From: Kitasatospora griseola
GTDB lineage: Bacteria; Actinomycetota; Actinomycetes; Streptomycetales; Streptomycetaceae
Assembly: GCF_014648555.1 (NCBI RefSeq)
Contig: NZ_BMRI01000017.1
Span: forward strand, 1-45,569
Length of the DNA stretch: 45,569 nucleotides
Direction of reading: 5' to 3'
Within the stretch, counting starts at the first letter, position 1. Every line of letters begins with the position of its first letter. Of the stretch, positions 26,055 to 34,578 are shown piece after piece. The notes under the pieces are model-generated. The model did no database searches. It had not been told where the DNA came from and saw only the letters and a program-made list of their open reading frames with translations. A program made the position numbers and the translations under genes.

Positions 26055-27590
26055 ATGGAGCAGGTGAGCCAGGCCCCCGACAGCGCCCCCCGGCGCCGCA
26101 GCGTCCGCGTGTTCGGCGCGACCCTGCTCTGCGGACTGCTGCTCGGCGGAGCCGTCCCCTACGTCACCGGCACCGACGGCACCTACCTCAGCTACCTGGT
26201 GCTGGACGAGCGCGCCGACGCCCAGGGCGCCGACCACGCCGCCGAGCAGGTCCGGGCGGCCGGCGGGCAGGTCGTCCAGGCCTATCCGCAGATCGGCGCC
26301 GTGCTCGCCTACGCCGGCGGCCGGTTCGCCGAGAAGCTGCGCGGCCGGCCCGGGACCGCCGCGGTCGGCGCCACCCGCACCGTCCCCGTGCCCTCCCCGC
26401 CCCGGCCGCTGGCCGGCGCGGCGTTCGGCCCCGGGGCCCCGGCCGCCGACGTCGCCGAGGGCCAGGAGGACAGCACCGCCACCGTCCCCGACCCCGGCGA
26501 GCACAACGACTGGAACCTCGCCATGATCGGCGCCGTCGAACGCCCGCCCGGCCGCGCCGCCCTGCTGCACCCGCCGCTGGACCGCCCGGCCGACCGCTCC
26601 GCCGACCGCACCGGCGCGCTGCCCACCGCCCAGCAGCTGTCCCAGGTCACCGTCGCGGTGCTCGACTCCGGCGTCGACGACACCCACCCCGACCTGCGCG
26701 CCGCCGTCGACCCCGCCGCCTCCGCCTCCTGCGCCGACGGCCGCCCCGACGCCCGCAGCGGCGCCTGGCGGCCCGACGAGGCCATCAACGAGAGCGGCCA
26801 CGGCACCCACGTCGCCGGCATCGTCGGCGCCGCCCGCGACGGCCACGGCGTCACCGGCGTCGCCCCCGGCGTGCGGATCGCCGCCGTCCGGCTGCTCGGC
26901 CCGCTCGGCCAGTACTACGCGGAGAACATCGTCTGCGGCATGCTCTGGGCCGCCGACCACGGCGCCCGCGCCATCAACGACAGCTACTTCGCCGACCCGT
27001 GGAAGTACAACTGCCCCGAGGACGCCGACCAGGCCGCGCTGATCGCCGCCGTCGGCCGCGCCGTCGCCTACGCCCAGCGCAAGGGCGCCGTGGTGGTCGC
27101 CTCGGCCGGCAACGACGCCCAGGACCTCACCGGCGCCCGCCCCGACCACCGCAGCCCCAATGACCGCACCAGCGGCCCCCCGCAGGACCGCGAGCTCGGC
27201 ACCGAGTGCATCCGACTGCCCGGCGAGCTGCCCGGCGTGGTCACCGTCGGCGCCGTCGACCGCAACGGCCTGCCCGCCTCCTACAGCAACTACGGCCGCG
27301 GCCGGATCTCCCTCAGCGCACCCGGCGGCGACCCCGACGGCGGCACCGACGGCGCCGTCGTCTCCGACTGGCCCGGCGGCAAGTACGCCGCCCTGGCCGG
27401 CACCTCGATGTCCGCCGCCCACGTCACCGGCGCCGTCGCCGTGGTCGCCGCCCAGCACCCCGACTGGGACCCGGACCGGATCGCCGCCGCCCTCGCCAAG
27501 GCCGCCGACGGCAACTGCGTCCAGACCCTCCCGATCGGCTGCCAGGACCGCGACTACTACGGCGCGGGCATCCTCGCGCTGCCGCGCTGA
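26055..27590 (+). CDS. Membrane-anchored S8 (subtilisin-like) serine protease
   Basis: A 511-residue protein. A positively charged N-terminus and a hydrophobic segment (about 18-38) serve as anchor or signal. A ~150-residue propeptide-like region follows, then a peptidase S8 domain with the complete triad: Asp204 (VAVLDSGVDD), His249 (SGHGTHVAGI) and Ser451 (AGTSMSAAHVTGA), with the oxyanion Asn in ASAGND. It is therefore probably active outside the membrane. The fold resembles mycosins of type VII secretion, but no esx or ecc genes are nearby and there is no C-terminal membrane span, so it is better called a general S8 protease. Pro/Ala-rich linkers lie near residues 110-150. It starts with ATG behind GCGGAG and is divergent from lhr. 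Confidence 0.9.
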   Translation: MEQVSQAPDSAPRRRSVRVFGATLLCGLLLGGAVPYVTGTDGTYLSYLVLDERADAQGADHAAEQVRAAGGQVVQAYPQIGAVLAYAGGRFAEKLRGRPGTAAVGATRTVPVPSPPRPLAGAAFGPGAPAADVAEGQEDSTATVPDPGEHNDWNLAMIGAVERPPGRAALLHPPLDRPADRSADRTGALPTAQQLSQVTVAVLDSGVDDTHPDLRAAVDPAASASCADGRPDARSGAWRPDEAINESGHGTHVAGIVGAARDGHGVTGVAPGVRIAAVRLLGPLGQYYAENIVCGMLWAADHGARAINDSYFADPWKYNCPEDADQAALIAAVGRAVAYAQRKGAVVVASAGNDAQDLTGARPDHRSPNDRTSGPPQDRELGTECIRLPGELPGVVTVGAVDRNGLPASYSNYGRGRISLSAPGGDPDGGTDGAVVSDWPGGKYAALAGTSMSAAHVTGAVAVVAAQHPDWDPDRIAAALAKAADGNCVQTLPIGCQDRDYYGAGILALPR

Positions 27591-27615
27591 CCCACCGGTG
27601 CCCGATACTGGGCGC

Positions 27616-27810
27616 ATGAGGCTGACCGAGTTCTGGCGACGGATGTACCTGCACTTCGGCGAGACCTACGCGGAGTCCTTCGCCCAGGACCACGTGATGG
27701 CCGAACTCGGCGGCCGCACCGCCCGTCAGGCGCTGGACGCCGGCTGGGAGGCCAAGGACGTGTGGCGCGTGGTCTGCGTCACCCAGGGAGTGTCAGATCG
27801 GCTGAGGTGA
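27616..27810 (+). CDS. DUF3046 protein
   Basis: A 64-residue soluble protein matching the actinobacterial DUF3046 family along its whole length (RLTEFWRRMYLHFGETYAES near the start, AKDVWRVVCVTQGV near the end). The family is almost always found near recA, as here, but its function is unknown. A GATACT -10-like hexamer ends 6 bases before the ATG and there is no Shine-Dalgarno, so the mRNA is probably leaderless. It is separated from the AI-2E transporter gene downstream by only 34 bases. Confidence 0.92.
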   Translation: MRLTEFWRRMYLHFGETYAESFAQDHVMAELGGRTARQALDAGWEAKDVWRVVCVTQGVSDRLR

Positions 27811-27844
27811 CCCGATTCGCCGGCCGGTGGGTGAGACTTGGCCG

Positions 27845-29158
27845 GTGTCCAGCAGTGCAGAAACCCCCGACCGACTGTCCGAAGAACACCTCGCCACGAG
27901 CCCCGAACCGGGCCGGCAGAGCGGCGGCGACACCGCCGACCCCGGCGCCCGCCAGCTGCGCCGCGGCGCCGCCGGCAGCGGCGCGATGCCGCGCTGGCTG
28001 CCCAAGGCGATGCTGCTCGCGCTGGTCGGCGTCGGTCTCTTCCAGCTCGCCGACTGGGCCTTCCACCAGCTGATCGACCTGTTCGTGATGCTGCTGGTCG
28101 CGTTCTTCCTGTCGCTCGCGATGGAACCCGCCGTCGACCGGATGGCCGCCCGCGGCGTGCGCCGCGGCCTCGGCACCTTCCTGGTGTTCATCGGCGTCGG
28201 CCTGGCGGTCGCCGCCTTCCTCACCGCGCTCGGCACCCTGATGGTCGACCAGGTCACCCAGGTCGCCGGGAAACTGCCGCAGATGCTCCACGACCTGATC
28301 GACTGGGTCAACCGCACCTTCCACACCGAGCTGTCGCTCGACCAGCTCCAGCACCAGGTGCTCAAGGACTCCGGCACCATCGAGAAGTACGCCCAGCAGG
28401 CCGCCGACAACGTCTGGGGCGTCACCGGCACCGTCGTCGGCGGGCTCTTCCAGGCCTTCACCGTCGGCCTGTTCACCTTCTACTTCACCGCTGAGGGCCC
28501 CCGGGTCCGGCGCACCGTCTGCTCGATGCTGCCGCCCTCCAAGCAGGCCGAGGTGCTGCGCGCCTGGGAGATCGCGCTCGCCAAGACCGGCGGCTACCTG
28601 TACTCGCGGGCCGTGCTGGCGCTGGTCTCCTCGCTCGGACACTGGGCGTTCTTCACGATCATCGGACTGCCGTACGCGGCCGCGCTCAGCGTCTGGGTCG
28701 GCGTCATGTCGCAGTTCGTGCCCACCATCGGCACCTACCTGGCGGGCGCGCTGCCCGTCCTGGTCGCGCTCACCGGCCGACCGGTGGACGCGGTGTGGGT
28801 GCTCGGCTTCGTGATCGTCTACCAGCAGATCGAGAACTACCTGCTGCACCCGAGGATCACCGCCAAGACCGTCGACGTGCACCCCGCCGTCGCCTTCGGC
28901 GCGGTGATCGCCGGCGCCGCGCTGCTCGGCGCGGTCGGCGCGCTGATCGCCATCCCGGCCGCCGCCACCCTGCAGGGCTTCGTCGGCACGTACGTGCGCC
29001 GCTACGAGGTCGAGGACGACCCGCGGATCGACCGCGGCGAGGAGCGCCGGGCCCGGCGGCGGGACGCCGTGCGGCGACTGCGCCGGATGGTGGCCGGCGG
29101 TTCGACCGACCCGGCCGGCGCGCCGGCCGGACGGGAGGAGCAGCGGGCCGAGGACTGA
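27845..29158 (+). CDS. AI-2E/TqsA-family transporter
   Basis: A ~437-residue integral membrane protein with about seven to eight spans. It has the family features: an N-terminal pair of helices, a long central amphipathic segment (KLPQMLHDLIDWVNRTFHTE to the GTVVGGLFQ helix) and the conserved motif YQQIENYLLHPRI with PAVAFGAVIAGAALLG. Members export small molecules (TqsA exports AI-2) or act as Na+/H+ antiporters; the substrate here is unknown. The charged C-terminal tail (~60 residues) is cytosolic. GTG at 27845 is preferred because a GAGACT -10-like hexamer ends 6 bases upstream (leaderless start); an in-frame GTG at 27827 would add six residues. A hairpin follows the stop. Confidence 0.88.
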   Translation: MSSSAETPDRLSEEHLATSPEPGRQSGGDTADPGARQLRRGAAGSGAMPRWLPKAMLLALVGVGLFQLADWAFHQLIDLFVMLLVAFFLSLAMEPAVDRMAARGVRRGLGTFLVFIGVGLAVAAFLTALGTLMVDQVTQVAGKLPQMLHDLIDWVNRTFHTELSLDQLQHQVLKDSGTIEKYAQQAADNVWGVTGTVVGGLFQAFTVGLFTFYFTAEGPRVRRTVCSMLPPSKQAEVLRAWEIALAKTGGYLYSRAVLALVSSLGHWAFFTIIGLPYAAALSVWVGVMSQFVPTIGTYLAGALPVLVALTGRPVDAVWVLGFVIVYQQIENYLLHPRITAKTVDVHPAVAFGAVIAGAALLGAVGALIAIPAAATLQGFVGTYVRRYEVEDDPRIDRGEERRARRRDAVRRLRRMVAGGSTDPAGAPAGREEQRAED

Positions 29159-29168
29159 CGGCCGCGAC

Positions 29169-29194
29169 CCCGCCGCCGACCCTCCGGCGGCGGG
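29169..29194 (+). terminator. Terminator-like hairpin after the AI-2E transporter gene
   Basis: A perfect 10-bp GC stem (29169-29178 with 29185-29194) and a 6-base loop, 10 bases after the stop codon. No T run. It separates the transporter from the sigma-factor operon. Confidence 0.6.
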
Positions 29195-29244
29195 AGTAAG
29201 CGGTTTGCCCCACCGCCGGGCTCTTGATGGGCGAGGAGGTGTTC

Positions 29245-29778
29245 ATGGGCGACAAACAACTCGGCCCGGACGACGAGTTCCGGGCGTTCATCGTCGGCGC
29301 CTGGCCCTGGCTGCTGCGCACGGCGTACCTGCTGACCGGTGACCAGCACGCGGCCGAGGACCTGGCCCAATCGGCGGCGGAGCGGACCTGCGCGGCCTGG
29401 TCGAAGGTGCGCCGCGCCGACGACCCGCACAGCTACGTGCGCCGCATCATGATCAACCAGCACGCCCGCCGCTGGCGGCGCCGGGCCCCCGAGGTGCTGG
29501 TGGAGTCCGTGCCGGACACGGCCGGGCGGGAGGACGGGTACGCCCGCTCCGACCAGCGCCGGGTGCTGATGGCGGCGCTCGCGACACTGCCGCCCCGGCA
29601 GCGCCAGGCCGTGGTGCTGCGGCACTGGGAGGACCTGACCGACAGCCAGGCGGCCGCCGCGATGGGCTGCTCGACCGGGGCCGTGCGCAGCCACGCGGCC
29701 AAGGGGATAGCGAGACTGCGGCACACCGCAGGGCTGAAGGAACTGACGGACATGACACATGTGGGGGGTGCGGTATGA
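29245..29778 (+). CDS. SigE-family (ECF-type) RNA polymerase sigma factor
   Basis: A 177-residue sigma factor with only regions 2 and 4. Region 2 spans about residues 10-80 (FRAFIVGAWPWLLRTAYLLT, then AEDLAQSAAERTCAAWSKV). Region 4 spans about 110-165 (LPPRQRQAVVLRHWEDLTDS, then MGCSTGAVRSHAAKGIARLR). The AWPWLLRTAYLLTGD pattern is typical of the actinobacterial SigE-family group of ECF factors. ATG at 29245 follows a near-perfect GAGGAGGT Shine-Dalgarno; an ATG at 29227 in frame lacks one. Its stop overlaps the next gene by 4 bases, so the membrane protein downstream is probably its regulator. The signal and target promoters are unknown. Which paralogue this is, and whether this position is conserved, I could not determine. 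Confidence 0.9.
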   Translation: MGDKQLGPDDEFRAFIVGAWPWLLRTAYLLTGDQHAAEDLAQSAAERTCAAWSKVRRADDPHSYVRRIMINQHARRWRRRAPEVLVESVPDTAGREDGYARSDQRRVLMAALATLPPRQRQAVVLRHWEDLTDSQAAAAMGCSTGAVRSHAAKGIARLRHTAGLKELTDMTHVGGAV

Positions 29779-30719
29779 CCGCGGGGAACAACGAGATGCC
29801 GGGCGGGGACATGGCGGTCGAGCTCGAGCTCGGGCTCGCGGCGGCGGCGGCGGACGTGCGGATCGGCTCGGTGCCGGTCGAAGGCATCCTGGCCGGCGGG
29901 CGGCGGATCCGGAACCGCCGCCGCACGGTGGTCGGCGCGCTCACGCTGGCCTCGGTGGTGGCCCTGGGCGGCGGCACCATGGCGGGCCTGAACGGCTTCG
30001 CCGGGAGCGGCTCGACCGCGCAGGCCCTGCAGGCCGGCGGCAGTGGCGGGGCCCTCCCGCTGGTGCCGGGCGCGGAGGCGTCGGCCGCCCCGAGCGCCGC
30101 GGCGACGACGACGGCGACCGGCGTGCGGGACCCGCTCAAGCCGGTCCGGGTGATGATCGGACAGGGCACCGTCGACGGCAAGGAGTGGCAGCTCTGGGAG
30201 GCGCTCTGGCCGGTCGCCCCGCAGGGGCAGGCGTACGCGCAGGCGGTGGCGGTCTGGGAGGAGCGCCACGCCGTCGACCCGTCGATCGAGAAGCCGACGG
30301 AGGCGTTCGTCCAGCAGTACTGGCAGCCCACCGAGGACGTCGTCAACACCTACGCCACCCTGGACGGGGCCCGGCAGAAGTACGACAGGCAGGGCAGCTA
30401 CCCGGCGCCCGGGCACCTCGACCCGCGGATGGCGAACACCTTCAGCGGCGGCGTCCTCGGGCCCTCGGCCAAGTCCGGCACGCCCGGCCCGCTGCCGATC
30501 AGGCTCGCGGTGCTGGCCATCGGCCCGGACGTCGGCAAGGTGGTGGTGAGCTGGTCGGACGGCAGTGTCGCCGAGCCGAAGCCGGTCGTCGTCGAGGACT
30601 CCCCGTACCGCATGGTGGTGGTTCCGGAGCGGGCCGGCCTCAAGGTCGCCGCCTGGCACTTCTTCGACAAGAACGGCGTCGAGCTGCCGGACGCCGGCAC
30701 CAGGCTGCTGAGCGAGTAG
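29775..30719 (+). CDS. Single-pass membrane protein, putative partner of the sigma factor
   Basis: I do not recognise a named family. The 314-residue protein has a ~48-residue cytosolic N-terminus, one membrane span (about 50-72, [21 protein letters not shown]), an Ala/Ser/Thr-rich stalk (about 75-120) and a ~190-residue extracytoplasmic domain. That domain contains [29 protein letters not shown] and a C-terminal beta-rich part. ATGA overlap with the sigma gene implies coupled translation. The layout resembles an anti-sigma factor, but there is no HxxxCxxC zinc motif and no cysteine at all, and the cytosolic segment is short for a classical anti-sigma domain. Anti-sigma, sensor or surface effector are all open. 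Confidence 0.65.
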   Translation: MTAGNNEMPGGDMAVELELGLAAAAADVRIGSVPVEGILAGGRRIRNRRRTVVGALTLASVVALGGGTMAGLNGFAGSGSTAQALQAGGSGGALPLVPGAEASAAPSAAATTTATGVRDPLKPVRVMIGQGTVDGKEWQLWEALWPVAPQGQAYAQAVAVWEERHAVDPSIEKPTEAFVQQYWQPTEDVVNTYATLDGARQKYDRQGSYPAPGHLDPRMANTFSGGVLGPSAKSGTPGPLPIRLAVLAIGPDVGKVVVSWSDGSVAEPKPVVVEDSPYRMVVVPERAGLKVAAWHFFDKNGVELPDAGTRLLSE

Positions 30720-30735
30720 GCGCCCCGAGCGGTCC

Positions 30736-30775
30736 CCGCGGCCCCGTTCCCGGTCCTCCGGGGGCGGGGCCGCGG
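30736..30775 (+). terminator. Terminator-like hairpin before recA
   Basis: A perfect 11-bp GC stem (30736-30746 with 30765-30775). Its 18-base loop contains a smaller CCCGG/CCGGG hairpin. It starts 17 bases after the sigma-operon stop and insulates recA from upstream transcription. Confidence 0.7.
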
Positions 30776-30800
30776 TGTGTCGGGTGGCCTTCGACTGGAT

Positions 30801-30816
30801 TCGAACGTGTGTTCTT
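30801..30816 (+). promoter_or_regulatory. LexA (SOS) box of recA
   Basis: TCGAAC-GTGT-GTTCTT contains the actinobacterial SOS core GAAC-N4-GTTC (30803-30814), about 120 bases upstream of the recA ATG. LexA binding and DNA-damage induction follow from established knowledge of this box. The -35/-10 are not certain; TTGTAC just downstream and TAGCGT at 30884-30889 are candidates. Confidence 0.8.
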
Positions 30817-30933
30817 TGTACGCTTCGGCGCAGAGTTTTCCACAGGCTGAGCCCGTCCGGGGCCGATTGTCGGTGGGACGCGCTAGCGTCGATGACGATG
30901 AAGCGCAACGCACAGAACCCGAGGGTGGAAGCC

Positions 30934-32031
<1,098 letters not shown>

Positions 32032-32035
32032 TCCG

Positions 32036-32941
32036 TTGACTCATCGGCACCACATCGACCACCCGGCACCGGGTCCGTCCGAGGACGGGCCCGGTGCGGG
32101 CGTATCGGGAGAAGAACAGCACGACGCCTTCGGCCCGCCGGACTGGTTCGCGGCCGTCGCGGAGGAGGACGACGCACCGGGCCCGCCGGACTGGTTCGCG
32201 GCGGTGGCCGAGGAGCCGCCCGCGGAGCTCCCGGTGGAGGAGCTGCCCGGATTGATGCGGGCGTCCGAACTGGCCGGGGGGCGGCGCCGGCGGCGCAGCG
32301 CGCTCGGTGAACTTCCGGTCGCGGCACCGGCTGAGGAGAAGCCCCGGCCGAAGCGGCGGGCGAAGGCCGAGCGGCCGGAGGGCGAGCCGGAGCGGGCGGC
32401 CGAGCCCGGGGCGCGGGGCAAGCGGCGCGGGCCGGGGGCCGCCGCCGAGCAGGGGGACCCGGCGGACCGGGCCCGGGACATCTGCCTGCGGCTGCTCACC
32501 GGCGCTGCCAAGTCCCGCAAGCAGCTGGCCGATGCGCTGCGCCGCAAGGAGATTCCGGACGAGGTCGCCGAGCAGGTGCTGTCCCGGCTGGAGGAGGTCG
32601 GGCTGATCGACGACGCCGCCTTCGCCGAGGCGTGGGTGGAGTCCCGGCACGCGGTGCGCGGACTGTCCCGGCGGGCGCTGGCCCAGGAGCTGCGCACCAA
32701 GGGCGTCACCGGGGAGACCGCGGAACGCGCCCTGCTCCAGGTCGACGCCGACGACGAGACGGACGCCGCCCGGGCCCTGGTGGAACGGAAGTTGCGCTCC
32801 ACCGCCGGGCTGGACCGGGACGTACGGATGCGCCGACTGGTCGGAGTGCTGGCCCGGCGCGGCTACTCGGAGGGCCTGGCGTTCCGGGTGGTCCGGGAGG
32901 CGCTGGACGCGGAACCGCAGGAGGAGGGCGACGACTGGTAG
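32036..32941 (+). CDS. recX: RecX regulatory protein with a long N-terminal extension
   Basis: A 301-residue protein. Residues ~140-295 form the RecX three-helix-repeat domain (DICLRLLTGAAKSRKQLADA, EEVGLIDDAAFAEAWVESR, RRLVGVLARRGYSEGLAFRV) that caps or disassembles RecA filaments. The preceding ~140 residues are an acidic-then-basic, low-complexity extension that contains GPPDWFAAVAEE twice, 17 residues apart. RecX proteins are usually 150-200 residues, so this extension is long. Third-position GC remains coding-like throughout, which supports the TTG start at 32036, 4 bases after the recA stop. Translation is thus coupled to recA and SOS-controlled. The duplicated motif could be a protein-docking element. 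Confidence 0.9.
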   Translation: MTHRHHIDHPAPGPSEDGPGAGVSGEEQHDAFGPPDWFAAVAEEDDAPGPPDWFAAVAEEPPAELPVEELPGLMRASELAGGRRRRRSALGELPVAAPAEEKPRPKRRAKAERPEGEPERAAEPGARGKRRGPGAAAEQGDPADRARDICLRLLTGAAKSRKQLADALRRKEIPDEVAEQVLSRLEEVGLIDDAAFAEAWVESRHAVRGLSRRALAQELRTKGVTGETAERALLQVDADDETDAARALVERKLRSTAGLDRDVRMRRLVGVLARRGYSEGLAFRVVREALDAEPQEEGDDW

Positions 32942-33002
32942 GTGAACTGACGGCGGGCGATGACTGCCGATCGGATCACCGGAGCCAATTCTCGATCGCA
33001 TC

Positions 33003-33031
33003 TTGACCGTTTCGTAACCTCCGCCTAGCCT
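33003..33031 (+). promoter_or_regulatory. Housekeeping promoter of rny
   Basis: TTGACC (33003-33008) and TAGCCT (33026-33031) with an ideal 17-base spacer, the best HrdB-type promoter seen in the window. Transcription would begin near 33038, giving a leader of about 60 bases before ATG 33101. Confidence 0.75.
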
Positions 33032-33100
33032 CGCACTCAGTGGCTGGACGATCGCGGAGGTCACCTCGGCGGCAGCGTGCGCAGGACGGGGAGTGCCCGG

Positions 33101-34504
33101 ATGGGGATCGCTCAGAACACCGGAACGGGTTCCTCCCTGCTGCTGGCCGCCGGCATCCTGATCGCCGCCCTCGGCCTGGTGCTGGTCGCCGCGCTCCGGA
33201 TGCTCCGTCAACGCCGCGCCGAACTCGACCGCCGCGAAGAGCGGTTGACCGCCGAACTCCAGCGCCTGCACCTGCACGAGGACGAACTCGCCGCCCGCGC
33301 CGCCGAATCCGAGCGGATCCGCGGCGAACTCGCCGAACAGAGCGCCGAGAGCCGGCTGCTGCTGGAACGCACCGCCGGGCTGACGTCCGCCCAGGCCCGG
33401 GACGAAGTGGTCCGTGCCGCGGAGGCCGAGGCCCGCCGCGAAGCCGCGCTGACCGTCCGGGAGATCGAACGGCGCGCGGTCGTCGAAGGCGAGGGCCGGG
33501 CCCGCGAGATCATCGCCTCGTCCGTCCAGCGACTGGCCGCCGAACACACCGCGGAGACCGTGGTCACCACGCTCCGGCTGCCCAGCGAGGACATGAAGGG
33601 CCGGGTGATCGGCCGGGAGGGCCGCAACATCCGCGCCTTCGAAGCCGTCACCGGCGTCAACCTGATCGTCGACGACACCCCCGGGCTGGTCCAACTCTCC
33701 TGCTTCGACCCCGTCCGGCGGGAGAGCGCCCGACTCACCCTCGAATCGCTGCTCACCGATGGGCGGATCCACCCCGCCCGGATCGAGGAGGCGCACGAGC
33801 GCAGCCGCAGCGAGGTCGAACGGCTCTGCGTCCGGGCCGGGGAGGACGCCCTGCTCACCGTCGGCATCGGCACCGCGGACGGGATGGCGCCCGAACTCGT
33901 CCGCACCCTCGGCACGTTGCGCTACCGCACCTCCTACGGGCAGAACGTGCTCGGACACCTGGTGGAGTCCGCGCACCTCGCCGGAATGATGGCCGCGGAA
34001 CTGGGCGTCGACCCGGAGCCGGTGCGCCGCGCCGCGCTGCTGCACGACATCGGCAAGGCACTCAGCCACGAGGTGGCGGGCAGCCACGCCCTGACCGGCG
34101 CGGAGTTCGCCCGCCGGCACGGGGAGTCCGCAGAGGTCGTCCACGCGATAGCCGCCCACCACGGCGAGATCGAGGCGAAGACCGTCGAGGCCGTCCTCAC
34201 CCAGGCCGCGGACGCCTGCTCGGCCGGCCGGCCCGGCGCACGCAAGGAATCCGTGGAGGCGTACGTCCGCCGGCTCGAACGCCTGGAGGAGATCGCCCGG
34301 GCCCACGACGGAGTCACCAAGGTCTACGCCATGCAGGCCGGACGCGAAGTCCGGGTGATGGTGCAGCCGGAGAAGGTCGACGACCTCCGCGCCCAGGAGA
34401 TCGCCCGGGAGGTGGCCCGGCAGGTCCGCGAGGAACTGACGTACCCGGGGCAGATCCGGATCACCGTGGTGCGGGAGTCGCGCGCGACGGAGTTCGCGCG
34501 GTAG
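33101..34504 (+). CDS. rny: Ribonuclease Y (HD/KH endoribonuclease)
   Basis: A 467-residue membrane-tethered endoribonuclease that starts mRNA decay. It has an N-terminal span (about 9-32, SLLLAAGILIAALGLVLVAAL), an arginine/glutamate-rich coiled coil (~35-150), a KH domain with GRVIGREGRN (from residue 167), an HD domain with His315-Asp316 (LLHDIGKAL) and the C-terminal RNase Y domain ending in IRITVVRE. RNase Y is typically ~510-520 residues; here the coiled coil is about 45-50 residues shorter, and the catalytic part is complete. ATG at 33101 has GGGGAG 8 bases upstream; GTG at 33077 in frame is less likely. The gene has its own promoter. Confidence 0.94.
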   Translation: MGIAQNTGTGSSLLLAAGILIAALGLVLVAALRMLRQRRAELDRREERLTAELQRLHLHEDELAARAAESERIRGELAEQSAESRLLLERTAGLTSAQARDEVVRAAEAEARREAALTVREIERRAVVEGEGRAREIIASSVQRLAAEHTAETVVTTLRLPSEDMKGRVIGREGRNIRAFEAVTGVNLIVDDTPGLVQLSCFDPVRRESARLTLESLLTDGRIHPARIEEAHERSRSEVERLCVRAGEDALLTVGIGTADGMAPELVRTLGTLRYRTSYGQNVLGHLVESAHLAGMMAAELGVDPEPVRRAALLHDIGKALSHEVAGSHALTGAEFARRHGESAEVVHAIAAHHGEIEAKTVEAVLTQAADACSAGRPGARKESVEAYVRRLERLEEIARAHDGVTKVYAMQAGREVRVMVQPEKVDDLRAQEIAREVARQVREELTYPGQIRITVVRESRATEFAR

Positions 34505-34510
34505 AAGGCG

Positions 34511-34575
34511 AGCGGGCCCGCGCCCCTGGTTGTGCTCTCCCCGCTCTCTTGTCGGCGCCCCTCCGCTCGTGCCTG
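34511..34575. repeat. Possible partial third copy of the dispersed repeat
   Basis: CGCGCCCCTGGTTGTGCTC and the CCGCTCTCTTG that follows resemble the right end and flank of copy A (CGCGCCCCTGTTCTCGTGCTC, then CTGCTCTCGTT), and GGCGCCCCTCCGCTCG follows. The segment fills most of the 74-base gap between the convergent rny and monooxygenase genes. It lacks the core seen in the two full copies, so the assignment is tentative. Confidence 0.35.
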
Positions 34576-34578
34576 ATT

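Noticed and set aside
26055..27590. S8 protease considered as a type VII secretion mycosin
   Set aside because: No C-terminal membrane span and no esx, eccB/C/D/E genes nearby; catalytic motifs alone do not separate mycosins from other S8 proteases.
20961..27617. A 2218-codon open frame on the minus strand
   Set aside because: It covers lhr in another frame and the antisense of the protease gene, and is rich in Arg/Pro/Gly. The real genes there have intact helicase and protease motifs.
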